Of a DNA stretch of 52,468 nucleotides, positions 26,888-34,646 are shown one piece after another. Position numbers and translations under genes: made by a program. Within the stretch, counting starts at the first letter, position 1; every line of letters begins with the position of its first letter. The DNA comes from RGIG3009 sp045595445 (GTDB lineage: Bacteria; Bacillota; Clostridia; Oscillospirales; Acutalibacteraceae). Below the pieces are notes generated by a model. The model was given only the letters and a program-made list of their open reading frames with translations, searched no databases and was not told where the DNA came from. The DNA is taken from assembly GCA_045595445.1 (NCBI GenBank), contig JAZOAK010000018.1:1-52468 (forward strand). Reading direction: 5' to 3'.

Positions 26888-27077
26888 AAAACGAGAAGCC
26901 GCCCAAAAGGGCGGCTTTTGTTTTTTAGAAAAAAGAGTTAGGGATTCGAAAGGCCGTTTAGAAAACAGTCCGGTGGACTGTTTTTAGGCCGTAGCGTTGC
27001 GCCGCCCTACCGTGTTGCGCCGAAACTCGCAGACGAGAAGAAACCGCTACACTGTACAACCCCCTAACTCTCCGCCA
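26888..27077 (+). repeat. tRNA-Ser 3'-end element, copy 1
   Basis: A 190-bp non-coding unit lying between two direct copies of CCCTAACTCTCCGCCA (ends at 26887 and 27077). Inside, in order: a terminator (26896-26926), an inverted 17-nt copy of the tRNA T-arm and acceptor strand (26934-26950), a hairpin AACAGTCC/GGACTGTT within GGCC ends (26952-26990), a GC-rich block with GTTGCGCCG twice (26996-27004, 27014-27022), and GTAGCG/CGCTAC ends (26991-26996, 27045-27050). No gene of its own. Confidence 0.8.
26896..26926 (+). terminator. Terminator directly after tRNA-Ser
   Basis: AAGCCGCCC / GGGCGGCTT around AAAA, then TTGTTTTTT. The stem differs from its copy at 27086 by a compensated base pair. 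Confidence 0.9.
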
Positions 27078-27274
27078 AAAACGAGAAGCCGTCCTTTTGG
27101 GACGGCTTCTTGTTTTTTTAGAAAAAGAGAGAGTTAGGGATTCGAAAAGCCGTTTAGGAAACAGTCCGGTGGACTGTTTTTAGGCCGTAGCGTTGCACCG
27201 CCCTACCGTGTTGCGCCGAAACCGGCAGACGAGAAGAAGCTGACGCATTGTACAAGATTCCTAACTCTCCGCCA
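27078..27274 (+). repeat. tRNA-Ser 3'-end element, copy 2
   Basis: Second unit (197 bp) with the same order of parts: terminator 27086-27119, inverted 18-nt tRNA end 27129-27146, AACAGTCC/GGACTGTT hairpin, GTTGC-type GC block, and a final direct copy CCTAACTCTCCGCCA ending at 27274. About 70 nt of the core is almost identical to copy 1, while the last ~40 nt before the direct repeat have diverged. Confidence 0.8.
27086..27119 (+). terminator. Terminator inside element copy 2
   Basis: AAGCCGTCC / GGACGGCTT, loop TTTTG, T-run. Compared with the copy at 26896 the stem has changed C-G to T-A, keeping the pairing. Confidence 0.85.
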
Positions 27275-27279
27275 AAGGA

Positions 27280-27316
27280 AAAGCATCGGTCCTCTTGGAC
27301 CGATGCTTTCTTTTTT
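27280..27316 (+). terminator. Terminator after the last tRNA-Ser 3'-end copy
   Basis: 13-bp stem AAAGCATCGGTCC/GGACCGATGCTTT around TCTT, then CTTTTTT. Unrelated in sequence to the two terminators inside the repeats, so it may be the original tRNA-Ser terminator. Confidence 0.88.
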
Positions 27317-27345
27317 GGGGAGAATGGGTGAAAGGTTACAGATCG

Positions 27346-27373
27346 TAAAAAACTGCCTTGTCGGGCGGTTTTT
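27346..27373 (-). terminator. Terminator after trmL
   Basis: AAAAACTGCC/GGCGGTTTTT with one G-T pair; A- and T-runs on both sides make it usable from either strand. It lies 7 bp past the trmL stop. Confidence 0.75.
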
Positions 27374-27379
27374 GTTTTA

Positions 27380-27874
27380 TCAATATTTTGTCAAATGTCC
27401 TGCGGTGCGTAAGCTTGGAAATCCCCACTGACGCAGTACCTCGTATACGCCGACGGCGACGGTGTTAGACAAATTCAGGGATCGTGCCGCATCGTCGTCA
27501 AGCATCGGCAAACGGACGCAAGACTCCGGATGCTCGTGCAGCAGTTCCTCCGGCAGACCGGCAGTTTCCTTCCCAAAGACTAGATATGAGCCGTCGGGAT
27601 AGTCAACGTCGGAATAAATGTGGGTGCCTTTTGTGGTGAAGTAAAAAAACGGACCGCTGTTTTTTTCAAAAAACTCGGCTAAGTTCTCATAGTACGTGAT
27701 ATCCAGCAAATGCCAGTAATCCAAACCCGCGCGTTTGAGTTTTTTGTCATCAATGGTAAATCCCATCGGTTTGACGATGTGCAGGCGGCTGCCGGTGGCG
27801 GCACAGGTGCGGCTGATGTTACCGGTATTTTGCGGGATCTCGGGTTCGACCAATACGATATTGAGTTGAGGCAT
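27380..27874 (-). CDS. trmL: tRNA (cytidine/uridine-34-2'-O)-methyltransferase
   Basis: SPOUT-fold methyltransferase that methylates the wobble ribose of tRNA-Leu species. The 164 residues are the full family length; VLVEPEIPQNTGNISRTCAA, LVFGKETAGLPEEL and the knot-forming RLPMLDDDAARSLNLSNTVAV are clear. Start is the ATG at 27874 after GGAGG on the minus strand; an upstream in-frame start at 27940 adds a non-family N-terminus. Monocistronic. Confidence 0.94.
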   Translation of the reverse strand: MPQLNIVLVEPEIPQNTGNISRTCAATGSRLHIVKPMGFTIDDKKLKRAGLDYWHLLDITYYENLAEFFEKNSGPFFYFTTKGTHIYSDVDYPDGSYLVFGKETAGLPEELLHEHPESCVRLPMLDDDAARSLNLSNTVAVGVYEVLRQWGFPSLRTAGHLTKY

Positions 27875-28049
27875 GAAAACTCCTCCATTTTTCGGTAGTA
27901 ATCGCCTTTTATTGTAACGCATTTCAGACAAGCGTGTCAAGTGGACCTCTTGTTACGGAGGGAAACACTGCATTTTTTGTGCATAATAACTAACGCAAAC
28001 CCATAAAAAGTGATAATTCATGGATTTTATTGGTTATGATGAATAACTA

Positions 28050-28078
28050 TTGCAAAAAAATCAATTATCGTATATACT
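28050..28078 (+). promoter_or_regulatory. glgP promoter
   Basis: TTGCAA, 17-bp spacer, TATACT, about 40 nt before the glgP ATG. The 245-bp gap between trmL and glgP is otherwise AT-rich, with a small dyad GTTAT/ATAAC (28034-28048) just upstream of the -35 that could be an operator (weak). Confidence 0.65.
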
Positions 28079-28119
28079 AATAACAAGCACTGCTATCATG
28101 ACAAAAAGGAGTTTCCGTT

Positions 28120-30555
28120 ATGGCTGCTGCAAAAAAAGCAAACAACAAAGCGATGAGCGCGCAGGACACCTTTCGCAATGACTTGATTGCGAAACTGATG
28201 ACCGCATTTTCGGTGGAACCCGAGCAAGCGACCAACGAGCATTTTTATCAAGCGTTGGCGCTGGTCTTGCGTGATCGGATGCGGACGTCGCGCGTAAAGT
28301 ATATCTCCAAAACGCATAAGGAACAGGCAAAGCAGGTTTACTATTTGTGCATGGAGTTCTTGATGGGGCGTTCTCTGAAAAACACCCTGTTCAATTTGAA
28401 TTTGACCGAGGATGCCGAGGCGATTCTCGGTGAGTACGGTGTAAAACTGGAATCTTTGTATAAACTGGAACCCGACGCGGGACTCGGAAACGGCGGACTC
28501 GGCCGTTTAGCGGCTTGCTTTTTAGACGGCTTAGCAACGGCATCTATCCCTGCCATTGGGTATTCGCTTCTTTATGAGTGCGGTATTTTTCGCCAGAAGC
28601 TGGTTGACGGTTGGCAGACCGAAATGCCCGACTTTTGGCTGCCGGGCGGTGAGTGTTGGCTGTTGCCGCGCCCCGAGCTTGCCAAAGAGGTGAAATTCGA
28701 CGGTTTTGTCCGCGAGTGGTGGGATGGTGACTATCATCACGTCGAGCATGACGATGCAACAGTGGTTATCGCGCAGCCGTACGATATGATGGTTGCCGGC
28801 AAGGACGGTAAGGCGATCTCGACGTTGCGGCTTTGGAAAGCCACTGCTCCCGGTATGGATATGTCGCTGTTTAACCAAGGCGAGTATATGCGTGCGATGG
28901 AACAAAAGGCGATGGCGGAGGTCATCACGCAGGTATTGTATCCCGCTGACAATCACCGCGAAGGCAAATCCCTGCGGTTGTCACAGCAGTACTTTTTAGC
29001 CTCGGCATCGGTACAAGACATTGTGCAGCGGCATTTGGAGCAATTCGGCACGCTGGACAATCTGCCAGATATGGCGGCAATCCATATCAACGATACACAC
29101 CCCACACTCGCGATTCCGGAACTGATGCGCATTATGTTGGACGAATGCGGCTATACGTGGGAGCGCGCATGGGATATCGTGTGCCGTACGGTAGCGTATA
29201 CCAACCACACCGTGATGGCAGAGGCGCTGGAATGTTGGCCGGAGGATCTGTTCCGCCAGCGACTGCCGCGTATTCACCAGATCGTGTGTGAGATCAACAA
29301 TCGCTTTGGCGCCGCCATGATGGAAGCGACCGGCGGGGACGTTGAGAAAGTCAGCCGTATGGCGATCATCAGCTACGGCGTGATAAAGATGGCAAATCTG
29401 TGCGTTGCGGCATCTCACGCGGTCAACGGTGTGGCGAAGATCCACAGCGAGATCTTAAAAGAGACGGTCTTCCACGACGCATACACCGTGATGCCGGAGA
29501 AGTTTACGAACGTGACCAACGGTATCGCGCACCGTCGCTGGTTGTGCCAGGCAAATCCCAAGTTGACGGCGTTTATCAAGGACAAGATCGGTGACGGTTT
29601 TGTGTTAGATGCCGCAGAACTTGAAAAATTAAAACCGCTTGCCGACGATGCGGCGGCACGTGAGGATTTTTTAAGAATCAAGCGCGACAATAAAGCGCGC
29701 CTTGCCGATTATATCAAACGGCACAATGGTGTTGCGGTGGATCCCGACTCGTTGTTTGATGTGCAAGTAAAGCGCTTGCACGAATACAAACGTCAGCACC
29801 TCAATGCGTTGCATATTCTAAACACGTATCTCGAACTCAAAGAAAATCCGTCTTTGGATATTCAGCCGCGCACCTATATTTTTGGTGCGAAATCCGCACC
29901 GGGGTATTTCCTTGCGAAAGAGATTATCCGCTTTATTTGCAAGCTTTCCGAGGAGATCGAAAAGGATCCCGCGGTGCGTGATAAATTGAAAGTGGTGTAT
30001 TTGGAAGATTATCGTGTAACGTTAGCCGAACTGCTGATGCCGGCGGCGGATATCAGCGAGCAGATCTCGCTTGCGGGAACCGAGGCGAGCGGTACGGGTA
30101 ACATGAAACTGATGATGAACGGCGCGATCACACTCGGTACGATGGACGGTGCCAATGTGGAGATCTGTGAACAGGTGGGCGCCGACAATATGTTCATCTT
30201 CGGTATGAATGAGCAGCAAGTCAAAGCGTTGCAGGGGCAGGGTTATCACCCACAGGCGTATCACAATGCCGATCCGCGCATTCAGCGCGCGATCGCGTAC
30301 ATGCACAAAGGCTTTGGCGGATACACCTACGGTGAGGTAGCACGCTCGCTGAGCGACCGTGATCCGTATATGGTACTGGCGGATTTTGACGCGTATTGCG
30401 CGGCGCAACAGCGTTCGGGCGACGTGTATCGCGACCGCGATGCATGGGGTCGCATGGCGTTGCTCAACACCGCGTGCAGCGGTAAGTTCTCGTCAGACCG
30501 TTCGATTCGTGATTATTCCGAAAACATTTGGGGCGGCAGACCGCTAAAATGGTAA
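28120..30555 (+). CDS. glgP: Glycogen/alpha-glucan phosphorylase
   Basis: Releases glucose-1-phosphate from storage or imported alpha-glucans. The 811 residues match the family. Visible are the N-terminal GLGNGGLGRLAACFLDGLAT, the substrate-site NDTHPT and HTVMAEALE, VQVKRLHEYKRQ, and the PLP-lysine region EASGTGNMKLMMNGA with GTMDGANVEI. The AAAAAGGAG site is 9 nt before ATG. It stands alone between its own promoter and a bidirectional terminator; no other glg gene is in the window. Confidence 0.97.
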   Translation: MAAAKKANNKAMSAQDTFRNDLIAKLMTAFSVEPEQATNEHFYQALALVLRDRMRTSRVKYISKTHKEQAKQVYYLCMEFLMGRSLKNTLFNLNLTEDAEAILGEYGVKLESLYKLEPDAGLGNGGLGRLAACFLDGLATASIPAIGYSLLYECGIFRQKLVDGWQTEMPDFWLPGGECWLLPRPELAKEVKFDGFVREWWDGDYHHVEHDDATVVIAQPYDMMVAGKDGKAISTLRLWKATAPGMDMSLFNQGEYMRAMEQKAMAEVITQVLYPADNHREGKSLRLSQQYFLASASVQDIVQRHLEQFGTLDNLPDMAAIHINDTHPTLAIPELMRIMLDECGYTWERAWDIVCRTVAYTNHTVMAEALECWPEDLFRQRLPRIHQIVCEINNRFGAAMMEATGGDVEKVSRMAIISYGVIKMANLCVAASHAVNGVAKIHSEILKETVFHDAYTVMPEKFTNVTNGIAHRRWLCQANPKLTAFIKDKIGDGFVLDAAELEKLKPLADDAAAREDFLRIKRDNKARLADYIKRHNGVAVDPDSLFDVQVKRLHEYKRQHLNALHILNTYLELKENPSLDIQPRTYIFGAKSAPGYFLAKEIIRFICKLSEEIEKDPAVRDKLKVVYLEDYRVTLAELLMPAADISEQISLAGTEASGTGNMKLMMNGAITLGTMDGANVEICEQVGADNMFIFGMNEQQVKALQGQGYHPQAYHNADPRIQRAIAYMHKGFGGYTYGEVARSLSDRDPYMVLADFDAYCAAQQRSGDVYRDRDAWGRMALLNTACSGKFSSDRSIRDYSENIWGGRPLKW

Positions 30556-30556
30556 T

Positions 30557-30586
30557 AAAAAAGGGTGGCATCGCCACCCTTTTTTA
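30557..30586. terminator. Bidirectional terminator
   Basis: GGGTGGC/GCCACCC around a 3-nt loop with AAAAAA and TTTTTT flanks, between convergent glgP and the symporter gene, whose last codons overlap it. Confidence 0.9.
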
Positions 30587-31975
30587 TTGGTTTCGATGAC
30601 GAACCCACACGACAAGGCGGGGAGATCGTGCTTTACATAGCCAAAACACGGCAAGGTTTGCGAGTGTGCCGACGATGCAACCATCGATTCCAAACGGGTT
30701 CGAGAGAAATACGTTCCACGTAAGGCAGGTAACAAACCCTGTCGCCGCACTGCACAGAAAACCGGCCGCGTTTGATGTGATGCCCAACAAAGCGGCAGCA
30801 AGCGGGACTAAAATGACCGGACTCCAAAACGAATACGCGAGAAGCAGAATGGAAAAAACGTCCGGCACACAGAAAGAAACGAGAACGGCGGTAATGCCGG
30901 TGACAAGATTGACTCCACGCAATAAACGCAACTGGGCGCGGTCGGAGAGATGAGGATGGCGGGGCAGAATGGTATCGCACACCAAACTGACGGTCGCACC
31001 GTTCAGAAAGCCGTCCGCGGCAGAAAGGATGATGGACACCATCGCCGCCATCAAGATGCCGCGCAAGCCGATCGGCAGGATCGCTAAAATCAGATCGGGC
31101 ATCGCAGAGGCGGCGGTATCGGTGACGTCCAGTGCGCGTGCAGCGAGTCCCACGCCGGCGGTAACCAAGAAAAAGGGGAGTGAAAACAAGCCGCTGAGGA
31201 TGGTGCCGCGTGCGGTAGAGCGCGGGCTTTTGCCGATGAGCAGCCGCTGCATATACGGCGGCGCCAGCGCTTCGCCGCACATCATGGAAAAGAACAACGA
31301 GAGGAATGCGGGGAGTGACAGCTTGTTGAAGGGGGAAAGCAATTCCGTGGGTAATCGGTCCATGAGAGTGCCGATGCCGCCACTTTTGATAACGCTTAAA
31401 ACGAGCAACAGCGGCATACCGACTGCCAACAGAATAAACTGCAACATATCCGCGAAAATGACCGAGCCGAGCCCGCCGAACGTTGTGTAAACAAGCACCA
31501 CAAAGCAGCCCATCAGCGTGCCGGTTTTGGGCGATACACCGAGTAACGAATGAAATACCAGCCCGATGGATTCCATCTGTGCCCCCACCACACCCGCACA
31601 GCATAAAAACGAGAAGATGCCGGTGAGATGCCGGGCGGATTCACCGTAGGCTTCGCCGATGACGCCGCCTACGGTTTTCGCGTTTGGGAAATGCCGTACG
31701 CCCGGCACTAAAAACTTGCCGATGAGGATCATGCCGATTCCAAAACCGAACAACGTCAGCGCTGTCCCGATGCCACGTTCAAATGCCGCAGCGGCATTGC
31801 CGGAGGAATATCCGCCGCCGATAAAGGAAGCGGACAGCGTGGCAAAGATCACAAAGGTGCCGTATTGTTTATTGGATGCGGTGAAATCAGCAGCGTTTTT
31901 AACGTTGCGTCCGCCGCGCAAACCAATACCGATAAGCAACAGCAGATATATCCCCACGATCGTGATATCCAACAT
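30584..31975 (-). CDS. Sodium:solute symporter family protein (SLC5/SSS)
   Basis: A 463-residue integral membrane transporter with about 13 hydrophobic segments. The SSS pattern is visible: ADFTASNKQYGTFVIFATLSASFIGGG near the N-terminus (unwound TM1 region), YTTFGGLGSVIFADMLQF in the middle, and SAADGFLNGATVSLVCD later on. The substrate cannot be predicted. Start ATG 31975 is preferred: GGGAGG lies 8 nt upstream, and the ATG at 31990 would place that site inside the gene. Divergent from padR. Confidence 0.9.
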   Translation of the reverse strand: MLDITIVGIYLLLLIGIGLRGGRNVKNAADFTASNKQYGTFVIFATLSASFIGGGYSSGNAAAAFERGIGTALTLFGFGIGMILIGKFLVPGVRHFPNAKTVGGVIGEAYGESARHLTGIFSFLCCAGVVGAQMESIGLVFHSLLGVSPKTGTLMGCFVVLVYTTFGGLGSVIFADMLQFILLAVGMPLLLVLSVIKSGGIGTLMDRLPTELLSPFNKLSLPAFLSLFFSMMCGEALAPPYMQRLLIGKSPRSTARGTILSGLFSLPFFLVTAGVGLAARALDVTDTAASAMPDLILAILPIGLRGILMAAMVSIILSAADGFLNGATVSLVCDTILPRHPHLSDRAQLRLLRGVNLVTGITAVLVSFCVPDVFSILLLAYSFWSPVILVPLAAALLGITSNAAGFLCSAATGFVTCLTWNVFLSNPFGIDGCIVGTLANLAVFWLCKARSPRLVVWVRHRNQ

Positions 31976-32051
31976 ACAATCGCCTCCCATCTTTTAATTT
32001 ATGTTAAAAGCGGGGGAGGTAGAAGGAGAACAGAGAGTTCTCACAAAGCCA

Positions 32052-32085
32052 TTGACATATTGAATACATCGTGATACGATGTATT
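32052..32085 (+). promoter_or_regulatory. padR operon promoter overlapped by a PadR-type operator
   Basis: TTGACA (32052-32057), 17-bp spacer, TACGAT (32075-32080). A perfect 10-bp dyad, AATACATCGT (32063-32072) and ACGATGTATT (32076-32085), spaced by 3 bp, covers the spacer and -10. It has the ATACA...TGTAT form of known PadR sites, so negative autoregulation is likely (inference). Confidence 0.85.
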
Positions 32086-32104
32086 GCGTAAAAGGAGGTA
32101 TAGT

Positions 32105-32425
32105 ATGGACGTTCAGTTGAAGCGAGGTCTTTTAGACGTTTGTGTGTTGGCGGCGATCAAGAACGAAGACTCTTACGGATATAAGATCATCAAAGATATG
32201 AAGCCGTATATTGAACTTTCCGAATCGACACTATATACCGTTTTAAAGCGTCTGGAAACCGCCGATATGCTGACTGTTCATACTGCGGAGCACGGTGGCA
32301 GACTTCGAAAGTATTATCACATTACCGATGAAGGACTCAAGCGTATTGAGGATTTTAAGGTCGAGTGGAAAGAGATTTTATCGATATATCGATTTGTAAC
32401 AAAGGAGGATGACGGCAATGCGTAA
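32105..32425 (+). CDS. PadR-family transcriptional regulator
   Basis: A 106-residue winged-helix repressor. Residues 1-85 are the PadR domain: LKRGLLDVCVLAAIKNEDSYGYKI, LSESTLYTVLKRLE (recognition helix) and the wing GGRLRKYYHITDEG. Being short, it is a PadR-s2 type with a single C-terminal dimerisation helix. It heads a three-gene operon with DUF1700 and DUF4097 proteins; such sets respond to envelope signals or compounds (family knowledge, signal unknown). ATG 32105 follows AAAGGAGG; the frame from 32084 begins inside the operator. Confidence 0.94.
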   Translation: MDVQLKRGLLDVCVLAAIKNEDSYGYKIIKDMKPYIELSESTLYTVLKRLETADMLTVHTAEHGGRLRKYYHITDEGLKRIEDFKVEWKEILSIYRFVTKEDDGNA

Positions 32426-33020
32426 AGAAGAATTTTTCGTACAGTTGCGTAAAGGTTTATCGGGATTGCCGCAAGAGGATATTGAGGAATGCCTGTCGTT
32501 TTACGGCGAAATGATCGACGACCGAATGGAAGATGGTCTTTCGGAGATGGAAGCGATTTCATCGATCGGTTCAGTTGATGAAATCGTAGAGCAAACCGTG
32601 GCTCAAACGCCCCTTGCGAAGATCGCAAAGGAAAGAATTAAATCGAAAAGACGGTTGAGCGCGGTACAGATCACGCTTTTGGCTCTCGGCTCTCCTATTT
32701 GGCTTTCCTTGGTTATTGCCGCAATTGCTGTGATTTTCGCACTTTACATTTCGTGGTGGGCGGTCCTTATTTCCTTGTGGTCGATCTTTGCGTCGTTCGT
32801 TGCTTGTTCTGGTGGCGGTGTGGCGGCGTGTGTGCTTTTCGTGTCGGGCGGTAACGGCGCTTCGGGACTTGCAATGCTCGCCGCGGGCGCTGTCTGTGCA
32901 GGCCTTGCCATTTTTATGTTTTACGGGTGCAAAGCCGCAACAAAGGGTACGTTGATACTGACGAAGAAAATGGGAATATGGATGAAGAATTGCTTTATCA
33001 AGAAGGAGGCTGCACAATGA
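32418..33020 (+). CDS. DUF1700 (HAAS-domain) membrane protein
   Basis: A 200-residue protein. The N-terminal ~70 residues form the helical HAAS/DUF1700 domain (EFFVQLRKGLSGLPQEDIEECLSFYGEMIDDRMEDG), followed by three or four membrane segments between about residues 85 and 180 and a short basic tail. Known partner of PadR regulators in Bacillota, with no established biochemical role. ATG 32418 is 9 nt after GGAGG; the ATG at 32409 has no spacing. Overlaps padR by 8 nt and the next gene by 4 nt. Confidence 0.92.
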   Translation: MRKEEFFVQLRKGLSGLPQEDIEECLSFYGEMIDDRMEDGLSEMEAISSIGSVDEIVEQTVAQTPLAKIAKERIKSKRRLSAVQITLLALGSPIWLSLVIAAIAVIFALYISWWAVLISLWSIFASFVACSGGGVAACVLFVSGGNGASGLAMLAAGAVCAGLAIFMFYGCKAATKGTLILTKKMGIWMKNCFIKKEAAQ

Positions 33021-33970
33021 GAACGAAAACAGAAGTATGGCTTATGATAGCCGCCGCTCTTGTGTTGTTCGGTGCTATCCTCTTTTCGGGCGTTATGATA
33101 AAACTCAAATGGGATTTTAACGCGTTGTCAACCGTGCACTACGAAACCAATATTCACGAGATTGATGAGGCGTTTGACAGCATTTCGATACATACCGATA
33201 CCGCTGATATTGCCTTTGCCCTTTCGGGTGACGGCAAGTGCAGAGTAGAGTGCCACGAAGAAGCAAAAGCCGAACATTCGGTAACGGTCGAAAACGGCGC
33301 GCTTACCATAGAGCGGATAGCGGTGCGGTATATCGGTCTGAACTTTGATACGCCTAAGATAACCGTTTATCTTCCAAAAGAGGAATACGCATCACTTCAC
33401 GTTGAGGAGAGCACCGGCGATATCGACGTGCCGAAAGAGATTTCTTTTAAAAACGTTGACCTCTCCTTAAGTACGGGTGATGTTGATTTTGCGGCATCCG
33501 TTGCCGATACGCTTAAAATCAAAACGAGCACGGGTGATATTTGCGTAGAGGACCTCTCTGTCGGTGTGCTGTATCTTTCAGTTTCCACAGGCAAGGTGAC
33601 GGTTACCGATGTCGTTTGCGAAGGGACGATTACGGTCGGTGTGACAACGGGTAAAGCAAAGCTTACTGGTATTACCTGCAAAAGCGTTACGTCAAAGGGA
33701 AGCACGGGCGATATCGTGTTTGAAAACGTCGTTGCAGCCGAACTGTTTTCTGTTGAGAGGGGAACGGGTGACGTGACATTTGACGGCGCGGATGCCGCCG
33801 AGATTTTCGTTAAAACGGATACGGGCGATGTGACGGGCAGTTTCCTTACCGATAAAATCTTTATTACCAAAACCGATACGGGTGATGTCGATGTTCCCAA
33901 AACGACAAACGGCGGCAAATGCGAGATCTATACCGATACGGGTGATATCAACATAAGTGTATCCCGCTAA
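33017..33970 (+). CDS. DUF4097-family beta-solenoid protein
   Basis: A 317-residue protein with one N-terminal membrane anchor (about residues 8-30) and an extracytoplasmic part made of a repeating ~20-residue beta unit. Ten turns carry a TG[D/K]-[IVA] corner (ESTGDIDV, LSTGDVDF, TSTGDICV, VSTGKVTV and so on to TDTGDINI), the pattern of a right-handed beta solenoid. Asp- and Thr-lined corners could bind cations or polymers (inference). Third gene of the PadR operon, starting in the stop codon of the DUF1700 gene. Confidence 0.92.
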   Translation: MRTKTEVWLMIAAALVLFGAILFSGVMIKLKWDFNALSTVHYETNIHEIDEAFDSISIHTDTADIAFALSGDGKCRVECHEEAKAEHSVTVENGALTIERIAVRYIGLNFDTPKITVYLPKEEYASLHVEESTGDIDVPKEISFKNVDLSLSTGDVDFAASVADTLKIKTSTGDICVEDLSVGVLYLSVSTGKVTVTDVVCEGTITVGVTTGKAKLTGITCKSVTSKGSTGDIVFENVVAAELFSVERGTGDVTFDGADAAEIFVKTDTGDVTGSFLTDKIFITKTDTGDVDVPKTTNGGKCEIYTDTGDINISVSR

Positions 33971-33998
33971 AAACAGAACCTATGGGAGAAAAGAAAAA

Positions 33999-34026
33999 GA
34001 TGCGCGATATTTCGCGCATCTTTTTT
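33999..34026 (+). terminator. Terminator of the PadR operon
   Basis: GATGCGCGA/TCGCGCATC, 4-nt loop, preceded by AAAAA and followed by TTTTTT, so it may also serve the convergent Nudix gene. Confidence 0.9.
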
Positions 34027-34066
34027 GTTGCAGTTGTATCGATAAAAGGTTTTGAAGGATATGCTT

Positions 34067-34600
34067 TTACAGCAACGCGGCGACTTTCAAAACGGCAACC
34101 TGCGTTTTCGCGTCGGTGATCTCGTTTTGCAGCACCATTTCTACGGCACGGTTGAGCGGGATGCGTTCACATTCCAAAAACTCGTCCTCGTCAGGATCAC
34201 TTTCGCCGAACGACAAGTTCTGCGCCAGATACAGATGGATGATCTCGTCGCAATACCCGGGGGAGGGGTATAACTTGCCGAGTGAGCGATAGTTTTCGGC
34301 AACGGCACCCGTTTCCTCACGCAGCTCGCGTTTGCCGGCTTCAAGCGGATCTTCACCGTCGCGATCAAGCTTGCCGGCGGGAAGTTCCAACAAGACCTCG
34401 CCGTAAGGATAGCGAAACTGCCGCACAAACAGCAGTTCTTGTTCGGCGGTGAGTGCGGCAACGCACACGCCGCCCGGATGCTCTACTACCTCACGTGTAG
34501 CGTGATTCCCGTTCGGAAGCAAGGCGTTATCAACTCTAAGGTTAATGATATGACCGTTGAAACGAACGTCTTGTGACACGGTTTTTTCATACAAATTCAT
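34067..34600 (-). CDS. Nudix hydrolase, ADP-ribose pyrophosphatase type
   Basis: A 177-residue cytoplasmic hydrolase. The Nudix box G-x5-E-x7-REVxEExG is present (from GKLDRDGEDPLEAGKRELREET onward, residues about 85-108), together with LPAGK before it and LYPSPGYCDEIIHLY after it, which are typical of the NudF/ADP-ribose group. Start ATG 34600 follows AAAGGAG; a longer frame from 34705 runs into the divergent M14 gene. Confidence 0.9.
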   Translation of the reverse strand: MNLYEKTVSQDVRFNGHIINLRVDNALLPNGNHATREVVEHPGGVCVAALTAEQELLFVRQFRYPYGEVLLELPAGKLDRDGEDPLEAGKRELREETGAVAENYRSLGKLYPSPGYCDEIIHLYLAQNLSFGESDPDEDEFLECERIPLNRAVEMVLQNEITDAKTQVAVLKVAALL

Positions 34601-34646
34601 ACTGATTGCTCCTTTATCATATGCTGAAAAGAAAGGGGTGGTGTGC

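Noticed and set aside
26700..26987. Open frames running through tRNA-Ser and the following hairpins, with peptides such as FESLTLRQK
   Set aside because: They are translations of a tRNA gene and its repeats. There is no ribosome site, and structure explains the conservation.
26888..27274. Possible retron or prophage remnant at tRNA-Ser
   Set aside because: No reverse transcriptase, integrase or any open frame of substance lies within or beside the units.
27875..28119. Riboswitch or small gene before glgP
   Set aside because: AT-rich with a good promoter, but no conserved aptamer pattern and no coding frame that I can support.
30633..31604. A 323-codon minus-strand frame in another phase of the symporter gene
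   Set aside because: The symporter frame has clear membrane segments and family motifs; the other phase is Arg/His-rich shadow.
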